In this document: positions 58,801 through 64,000 of the stretch, in pieces
Numbering within the stretch: position 1 is the stretch's first letter
Layout of the letters: the number at the start of each line of letters is the position of its first letter
Assembly (NCBI RefSeq): GCF_011064615.1
Contig: NZ_JAALJH010000014.1
Coordinates: forward strand, 62,001 to 126,000
Direction of reading: 5' to 3'
DNA from: Aquisphaera insulae
GTDB taxonomy: Bacteria > Planctomycetota > Planctomycetia > Isosphaerales > Isosphaeraceae
DNA length: 64,000 bases
Position numbers and translations under genes: made by a program
Notes under the pieces: model-generated
What the model was told of the DNA's origin: nothing
What the model saw: the letters and a program-made list of their open reading frames with translations, nothing else
Database searches by the model: none

Positions 58801-58918
58801 CCTGTTCGCCGTGAGCTGGACGAACCCTCACCCGGAGAAGGAGATCGCCACGCTCGACATGACCTCAGCCGGCGGGGTCTGCGACCCGTTCCTCGTGGCG
58901 GTGACGGTGGAGGAATAG
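55823..58918 (+). CDS. Membrane-tethered ECF sigma factor with carboxypeptidase-regulatory-like tail
   Basis: 1031 residues from the ATG at 55823 (GGGAGGG upstream; alternative ATG 55835). Sigma2 at about 42-110 ([18 protein letters not shown]...SWLYGVARR) and sigma4 at about 140-200 ([49 protein letters not shown]). One membrane helix at about 260-281 ([22 protein letters not shown]) follows. Several CarboxypepD-regulatory-like beta-domains (about 305-390, 405-480, 495-590, 600-690, 745-810) fill the tail, and a 190-residue C-terminal domain ends it. Sigma is cytoplasmic and the tail extracytoplasmic; no anti-sigma gene is present. Transcription may need cleavage or act from the membrane. 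Confidence 0.9.
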   Translation: [1031 protein letters not shown]

Positions 58919-59260
58919 TGGTCAGGATCTCATCGGCCGCGAGGCCGTCGATGGTTCGAGCGAACCTCGTCGATCGTTGCTCCAGGATGGCCAGGGCGTT
59001 CCGCCACGGGACCGCCGTGGAACTGAGCACCTCGGAGTCCTTCCACGAGCTCGGGCCCTGTGTTCTGCATGGGCAATCCCGGGTCGTTACGCCCCGGCCG
59101 CCCAACCGAAGCAGACGCGAATCCTGCTCGTGATCACGAGGCTCCTGCGGAGTTGGGCGGGGCGAATGTACCCGGTTCTCCCCGTTGCGCTAGGCCAGAA
59201 TCTCCGGGAGGAATGCCCCCCCTGTCCGCAAGAGAGTGACTTCATCGCACCTCCCACGGC
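58919..59260. other. Intergenic region, nothing recognised
   Basis: 342 bases between the ECF-sigma gene and the convergent one-TM protein gene. A short frame on the minus strand (toward 59105) has an in-frame helical-looking stretch, but it runs antisense through the sigma gene's 3' end and has no family match I know. No terminator hairpin is clear. Confidence 0.4.
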
Positions 59261-60391
59261 CTACCTCTTGATTTCGCTCGCCCGGAACCGGATGCCCAGG
59301 ACCTCCTTGCGGTAGGGCTCGGTGCGGAGCTTGACATGCCAGGTGAACGGTCCGGCCAGGTCGGCGAGGCGGACGGGCTGGCTGACGAGGACGGTATCGG
59401 CCTGCTCGCCGGGCTTCAGCTCGTCGAAGTGCTGGTCGGGGAACGACCACTCGCTCTCAACGGCCAGGTGATACATCGGGACCCGCCGGCCGTTGGCCGT
59501 CTCGATGTAGGTGCCGTCGTCGGCGTGGCCCGAATCGCGGACGAAACTCGTCTCGAGCGGGACGAAAGACTGGTCGGATGATCGGTTCTTGAGTCGGAGG
59601 CTCAGGATCAGGACGTTCGAGACGTCGCGGGCCTCGCCGGCCACGCCGTGGAGACGTTCGAGTCGGGAGTTGCCAAACGAGATCCCGGTCGGGTGGACGT
59701 CCAGGCCGCCGAGCCGAGCTTTCGAACTGACGCCGACGAGGTTCCCGCGGGGCAGAGGAGGAGAGGGCCTGGCGATCAGGCCATGGCCGGGCTCGCTCGG
59801 ATCGGTTGCCACGGCCTCGGTGTCCGACGGCTCCGGTGAGGGACGATGGAGGCCCCGTCCCGTCCAGAGGATCCAGGCCAGTGCGAGCGTCACGGCGCTC
59901 GCATAGCTGGCGAGCAGGAGCCACCGCCAATGGACCCGGGGGGAGGCGTCTTCCTCGCCGTTCGTCGTGGCGGCCTCGGTCGGACGGACGGCCTCCGACG
60001 CGGCGGGAGCGGGGAGCGTGTCCGGCGGCGGCGTGAAGACGACCGGGAGCTCGATCGCGTTGTCGGACGAGGAGAGAGGGCCCAGGAACGGGGCGGGCTC
60101 GGGTCCATCGGGCTGTTCGTCGATGAACTCAACGGCCGGCCCGGGATCGCGTCCTTCGCGGGGTGTCTCTCCCTCTCCGGAGCCGCTCCGAAGAAACGGG
60201 TCGGGCGATGACTCCTCGAGCAGGGCGTAGAACTCATCCCCGCTCGCGGAGGACGAGCCGTCTTCCGGGGCGGGCCGCCTGGCGGGCGTGTGAGGCGTTG
60301 GGACGGGGACTCTCGAGAGCGAGGCCTCGTCGGGCGAGGTCAGGCCGTCCGGTGAGGGGGTCGGCGAGGGACTCGGCGGGTTCCCGATCAT
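59261..60391 (-). CDS. One-TM protein with large disordered cytoplasmic half
   Basis: 376 residues. The first 150 residues are Pro/Ser/Glu-rich and disordered. A membrane helix at about 155-176 (WRWLLLASYASAVTLALAWILW) is followed by an external beta-rich domain (about 225-376: NVLILSLRLKNRSSDQSFVPLETSFVRDSG, then DQHFDELKPGEQADTVLVSQPV) resembling DUF4352-type beta-sandwiches. Function unknown. Same strand as, and 84 bases downstream of, the SAM-hydrolase gene. Confidence 0.7.
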   Translation of the reverse strand: MIGNPPSPSPTPSPDGLTSPDEASLSRVPVPTPHTPARRPAPEDGSSSASGDEFYALLEESSPDPFLRSGSGEGETPREGRDPGPAVEFIDEQPDGPEPAPFLGPLSSSDNAIELPVVFTPPPDTLPAPAASEAVRPTEAATTNGEEDASPRVHWRWLLLASYASAVTLALAWILWTGRGLHRPSPEPSDTEAVATDPSEPGHGLIARPSPPLPRGNLVGVSSKARLGGLDVHPTGISFGNSRLERLHGVAGEARDVSNVLILSLRLKNRSSDQSFVPLETSFVRDSGHADDGTYIETANGRRVPMYHLAVESEWSFPDQHFDELKPGEQADTVLVSQPVRLADLAGPFTWHVKLRTEPYRKEVLGIRFRASEIKR

Positions 60392-60475
60392 GGTCGGTCA
60401 TAGCCTCGATCGATGGGGAGGGATACGTTCCTCGCGTGGACCGCGCCCGGCAATTGGTTTGCAACACATACCAGT

Positions 60476-61300
60476 CTAGCCCCGGGCCGCAACCGCGCGG
60501 GGGGGCGTCGCCGATTTCGATTGTCGCACCCAGACGGTGGTCCCCGCCCCGGCGGTCAGGTGCCGGCCGGCGTCGCCATTGACGATGGCAATTTCCACCC
60601 ATCCCGAGCTGCCGACCAGGGCGATGAGCGAGCCGCTGGGCTGGTCGCCGTAGGTCCGGGAGAGGCCCTCGATCCGGTGGCCGGCGATCTCCACGACCCA
60701 ACCATCCGGTGGGGATTCGGCCAGCAGCGAGGCGCTCAGGTTGGTGATCAGGTTGCCGAAGGTGTCGCGGAAGATCACCTCGGCCTGGAATCCCGAGCTG
60801 TCTCGGGTCGGTTCGAGGTTCCGGAGGCGGACGAGCTTCGTGACCGGCGGGCCGAGCTCCGAGGGGTCGCGGCCGAGCAACAAGTGGGCGGCGGCCGGGG
60901 CGAGGACGTCGCGTCCGTGGAAGGTGTTGGAGACCACGCCGCGGCGGATCGCCGGGTTGCTGATCTCCCAGATCCGCTCGGGCGCATGGGCCCGGGTCAC
61001 GCCGGAGATCAGGCCGTTGTCCGGGAGCACGAACCACTGGTCGGCGATCCGGGCGGCGATCAGCTTGCGGTCGGTCCCCACGCCCGGGTCGATGACGACG
61101 AGGTGGACGGTCTCCGGCGGGAAGGCGTCGACGATCCCGGCGAGGACGAAGGCCCCCTCGACGATGTTCTGGGGCGAGATGGTGTGGCAGACGTCGACGA
61201 CCTGGGTGCCGGGCGCCATGCCGAGCAGGACGCCCTTCATGGCGGCCACGTAGGGGCCGTCGTTCCCGAAGTCGGTGGTGAGCGTGACGATGCCTGGCAT
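60476..61300 (-). CDS. SAM hydrolase (DUF62/SAM hydroxide adenosyltransferase family)
   Basis: 274 residues. The N-terminus MPGIVTLTTDFGNDGPYVAAMKGVLLG is diagnostic of the family. Further signatures are VIDPGVGT, FVLPDNGLI, TFHGRDVLAPAAAHL and FGNLITN. These enzymes hydrolyse S-adenosylmethionine to adenosine and methionine; the halogenases of the fold need an extra loop that I do not see. It precedes the one-TM protein and follows queF by 58 bases, on the same strand. Confidence 0.93.
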   Translation of the reverse strand: MPGIVTLTTDFGNDGPYVAAMKGVLLGMAPGTQVVDVCHTISPQNIVEGAFVLAGIVDAFPPETVHLVVIDPGVGTDRKLIAARIADQWFVLPDNGLISGVTRAHAPERIWEISNPAIRRGVVSNTFHGRDVLAPAAAHLLLGRDPSELGPPVTKLVRLRNLEPTRDSSGFQAEVIFRDTFGNLITNLSASLLAESPPDGWVVEIAGHRIEGLSRTYGDQPSGSLIALVGSSGWVEIAIVNGDAGRHLTAGAGTTVWVRQSKSATPPRAVAARG

Positions 61301-61358
61301 GATGGGAAGCTCCTCTCCCGGGGCCGCGTCGCGGGGTGGCCGGCGGCGCTCCGGCGAC

Positions 61359-61709
61359 TCAGCGGGCGGCCGCTTCCATCGTGGCGGTGATCTTCGAGGT
61401 CATCCCGCCGCGGGGGTTGAACTGGCCGACGACCTTCATGCGCCTGGGGCGACACGAGGCCACCAGGTCGTCGAGGATCGTGTTGACCGAATGCTCATAG
61501 AAGATGCCACGGTCGCGGAAGGCGAACAGGTAGAGCTTCAGGCTCTTCAGCTCCAGGCAGGTTTCCGCCGGGACGTAGGTGATGAGGATGGTGCCGAAGT
61601 CGGGCTGGCCCGTCTTGGGGCAGACGGCGGTGAACTCCGGACAGGCGATCTCGATCTCGTACTCCCGATCGGGGAACTGGTTGGGGAACGTCTCCACGGC
61701 GGAAGGCAT
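61359..61709 (-). CDS. queF: NADPH-dependent preQ0 reductase QueF
   Basis: 116 residues, the short (type I) QueF length. The thioimide-forming Cys30 in CPKTGQPDF, the LKLYLFAFRDRGIFYEHSVN block and the C-terminal NPRGGMTSKITA are conserved. Makes 7-aminomethyl-7-deazaguanine for queuosine in tRNA. The ATG at 61709 has GAGGAG upstream. No other queuosine gene is in the window. Confidence 0.96.
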   Translation of the reverse strand: MPSAVETFPNQFPDREYEIEIACPEFTAVCPKTGQPDFGTILITYVPAETCLELKSLKLYLFAFRDRGIFYEHSVNTILDDLVASCRPRRMKVVGQFNPRGGMTSKITATMEAAAR

Positions 61710-62021
61710 GCTGTCTCCTCGACTTCGATTCGGTCCGCGATGACCCCGACGGCCCCGGGGGCCGGCCCAGGAGCGGCGGCCGCCTCTATTCTATCTCCGA
61801 AGGCGAGCCGGCCAAAGATCGGCGCCTCCAGGCGGGGCGAGTTGCCTCGCGGGTGCGACTCGGCGGGTTCGACTGTCATCCGGCCGGCCCGATGTCGTAT
61901 CATGGTGCCGATTATCGGCCTTGCCTCATCCGGGGTCGCCTCGCCGACGGCGATCGGCCCGGGCGGCCCCTCAGCCTCCGTCACCCCAGAACGAACGATC
62001 GCCTTCGTCGGAGCCCTCGCG
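61710..62021. other. Divergent gap between queF and the first STAS gene
   Basis: 312 bases, with promoters for queF (minus) and STAS-1 (plus) expected. The frame of STAS-1 extends upstream through this gap, but the composition is unlike the gene and no ribosome-binding site marks an earlier start. A TATCAT string at about 61897 is the only promoter-like string, without a clear -35. Confidence 0.4.
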
Positions 62022-62381
62022 ATGTCTTCAGGTCCCCGCCCCCGCCTCCGCCTCGAGGATGTCGACGGCGTGACCGTCGTCAGCTTTACCGACAACAAGC
62101 TCGTCACCGACGACCAGATCCTGGAGGTGGGGGAGCAGCTCAATGCCCTTGCCGAGGACGGGGCGAAGCAGAAGATCCTCCTCAACTTCGGCAACGTCCA
62201 GTATTGCTCCTCCACGGTCCTCGGCAAGCTCGTCGGCTTCAAGCGGCGGATCGACAAGAGCAAGGGGAAGCTCAAGTTCTGCTGCATCCACCCCGATCTG
62301 ATGATCCCGTTCAAGCTCACGGGCCTGGACAAGGTCTTCGAGATCTACGCCGAGGAGCAGGCCGCGCTCGACAAGTTCTGA
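62022..62381 (+). CDS. STAS-domain anti-sigma-factor antagonist, copy 1
   Basis: 119 residues from the ATG at 62022. A complete STAS fold; the phospho-acceptor site is FGNVQYCSSTVLGKL with Ser63/Ser64, matching the position of the SpoIIAA serine. It would bind an anti-sigma kinase when unphosphorylated. It is a paralogue of the gene 239 bases downstream. No RsbW-type kinase or PP2C partner is adjacent; the PP2C at 3786 is far away. Confidence 0.93.
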   Translation: MSSGPRPRLRLEDVDGVTVVSFTDNKLVTDDQILEVGEQLNALAEDGAKQKILLNFGNVQYCSSTVLGKLVGFKRRIDKSKGKLKFCCIHPDLMIPFKLTGLDKVFEIYAEEQAALDKF

Positions 62382-62620
62382 TGGCCGCGCCGGTCGTTCG
62401 GGCCGGGGGGCCTCGAGCGGGCGCGTTTTCCCGGCAAGCCCTTGATTCCCCGCCACGTTCTGGTAAGTCTGATGGGGATATGGGTTCTCGCGCCGAGGGG
62501 CTTCGCGGTACAATCCGATGTTGCGCCCGGTTCCTTCCATCTCGGGCCGAGATGCGATGATTCCGCGGATCGTCGCCGGCCCCGCTTGATGCGACACCCA
62601 GCCCCGACAGGAGTGTTCCG

Positions 62621-62980
62621 ATGTCGCAAGGTCCTCGCCGTCTCCTCCGCCTGGAAAACGTCGAAGGGGTGACGGTCGTCAGTTTCGTTGACACCAAGAT
62701 CGTGACGGAAGAGCAGATCGTGGAAGTCGGCGATCAGCTCTACAGCTTGGTCGAGGACGAAGGCCACAAGAATATCTTGCTGAACTTCGGCAACGTTCAG
62801 TATCTCTCCAGCGCCGCGCTCGGCAAGCTGATCAACCTCAAGAAGAAGGTCGCCGCCGTCAAGGGGAAGCTGAAGCTCTGCTGCATCCACCCCGACCTGC
62901 TCGAAGTCTTCCGGATCACTCGCCTCGACCAGGTCTTCGAGATCTACGCCGAGGAGCAGGCCGCGCTCGACAAGTTCTGA
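62621..62980 (+). CDS. STAS-domain anti-sigma-factor antagonist, copy 2
   Basis: 119 residues with AGGAG eight bases before the ATG. It aligns with copy 1 without gaps; the site is QYLSSAALGKL, so Ser63/Ser64 are kept. A plausible promoter TTGATT (62442-62447), 16-base spacer, TAAGTC (62464-62469) is in the gap, so it can be expressed alone. The last 49 bases are identical to copy 1. MutS begins 170 bases downstream. Confidence 0.93.
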   Translation: MSQGPRRLLRLENVEGVTVVSFVDTKIVTEEQIVEVGDQLYSLVEDEGHKNILLNFGNVQYLSSAALGKLINLKKKVAAVKGKLKLCCIHPDLLEVFRITRLDQVFEIYAEEQAALDKF

Positions 62981-63150
62981 GCGATCGGGACGGAGCGATC
63001 GATTCCCCGGTCTCCGTTCGGCCGTCGAGCCTCGACGCGAATGCCGTTTCAACTTGGCGGTCTGCTCCCCCCGGGGCGGACCGTCCTTCATTTGGGGGCC
63101 GCATCGTCGGCCTGTCGATCGGGACCGATCGTGTCCCCGGGCCCCTTCCC

Positions 63151-64000
63151 ATGAGCGACCCCTCCCTGACGCCGATGATGCAGCAGTATCGCGAGCTGAA
63201 GGCACGCGATCCGGACGCTCTGCTGCTCTTCCGCATGGGCGATTTCTACGAGATGTTCGGCGAGGATGCCGAACGCGCCAGCGCCCTGCTCGGCATCGCC
63301 CTGACGACTCGAGATCGGGACAAGGGCGAGGCCGCCGTGCCGATGGCCGGGTTCCCCCACCCGGCGCTCGAGTCGTACCTGGCCCGGATCGTCCAGGCGG
63401 GCCTGCGGGCCGCCGTCTGCGAGCAGGTCGAGGACGCGAAACTCGCCAAGGGGCTGGTCAAGCGCGACGTCGTCCGCGTCGTCACGCCCGGGACGCTCAC
63501 CGACGACGCCCTCCTGGATCCGAAGGCCCCCAACTACCTGGCGGCGATCGTCGAGGGGGGCAACAAGCTGGGCCTGGCCTGGGTGGAACTCTCCACCGGC
63601 AAGTTCTCGCTCAGCGGCCTGCTCCGACACGAGCTGGCGGACGAGCTCGCCCGTCTCAACCCCGCGGAGACGCTCGTCTCCGAGCTGAACCTCGATGCCC
63701 CCTGGCTCAAGGCCCTTCGGGCCGCCGGCGGCGGGCTCGCCGTCACGATCCGGCCCTCCTGGGACTTCCAGCCCGAAGAGGCTCGGAAGGCCCTCCACGA
63801 CCAGTTCCACACGGCCACGCTGGAAGGCTTCGGCATCGACGACCGGGCGCTCGAGGCCCAGGCCGCCGGTGCGCTCGTCGCCTACCTCCGCGAGACCCAG
63901 CGGTCCTCTCTCGGCCACATCGTCCGCCTGACGCCCTATCGACGGGCCGAGACCCTCGGCCTCGACGAGATGACCCGCCGCAGCCTCGAGCTGACGCGGA
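63151..64000 (+). CDS. mutS: DNA mismatch repair protein MutS, N-terminal part
   Basis: 283 residues visible, running off the right edge. The mismatch-reading motif GDFYEMF (about 31-37), with the stacking Phe and hydrogen-bonding Glu, is intact. So are the following FPHPALESYLARIVQAGLRAAVCEQ and VTPGTLTDD of domain I. The connector domain and the beginning of the core (YRRAETLGLDEMTRRSLEL) follow. Start ATG at 63151. ATPase region lies outside. Confidence 0.97.
   Translation, partial: MSDPSLTPMMQQYRELKARDPDALLLFRMGDFYEMFGEDAERASALLGIALTTRDRDKGEAAVPMAGFPHPALESYLARIVQAGLRAAVCEQVEDAKLAKGLVKRDVVRVVTPGTLTDDALLDPKAPNYLAAIVEGGNKLGLAWVELSTGKFSLSGLLRHELADELARLNPAETLVSELNLDAPWLKALRAAGGGLAVTIRPSWDFQPEEARKALHDQFHTATLEGFGIDDRALEAQAAGALVAYLRETQRSSLGHIVRLTPYRRAETLGLDEMTRRSLELTR

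Overview
The window is a GC-rich chromosomal segment (about two thirds G+C by eye) that reads like a planctomycete, most likely Isosphaeraceae (Singulisphaera/Paludisphaera/Aquisphaera-like). The pointers are a membrane-tethered ECF sigma factor with a long sensor tail, a Uma2 endonuclease, a YdjY-domain protein, Met/Gly-rich Pil-type proteins, several secreted glycosidase-like proteins and tandem STAS proteins. This assignment is inference from gene content; no 16S gene is present. No rRNA, tRNA, CRISPR array, IS element or phage was found. Layout: (1) 1-7.2 kb: the N-terminus of a membrane protein cut by the left edge, an M16 zinc protease, a PP2C phosphatase, a PhzF isomerase, a small unknown protein and a secreted YdjY protein. 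(2) 7.4-19 kb: a type IV pilus/type II secretion-like alignment set on the minus strand: a PilM-PilN fusion, a PilO-like and a PilP-like membrane protein, an intrinsic terminator, then a 1505-residue secretin with its own candidate promoter and a TTG start. The first three proteins carry long Met/Gly-rich segments. (3) 19.5-31.6 kb: two secreted TIM-barrel-like proteins flanking a YegS-type lipid kinase; a fructan-use operon (fructokinase, sugar porter, GH32); an AraM-type glycerol-1-phosphate dehydrogenase; Uma2. (4) 31.8-39 kb: a second type IIA topoisomerase (A then B subunit) followed by an ABC-2 exporter. (5) 39-50 kb: a ten-gene minus-strand operon starting with a chemosensory core (small helical protein, CheW, MCP, CheA-REC, DUF4388 response regulator) and running with almost no gaps into two coiled-coil proteins, a catalytically dead FGE/sulfatase-modifying-like domain, a zinc-ribbon P-loop GTPase (DO-GTPase2-like) and a GAP1-N-like protein. 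(6) 50-64 kb: a D-threonine-aldolase-like PLP enzyme, an M6 protease, an M20 hydrolase, a TPR protein, the ECF-sigma fusion, a one-TM protein, a SAM hydrolase, QueF, two STAS proteins and the start of MutS. The strongest candidate for an undescribed system is (5). The gene order suggests that a chemosensory histidine kinase governs a GTPase/GAP1 module of the kind seen in predicted conflict systems, with coiled-coil and FGS-fold adaptors between them. There is no CheR, CheB or flagellar gene in the window, and the MCP lacks a periplasmic sensor, so the input is probably intracellular or membrane-derived.
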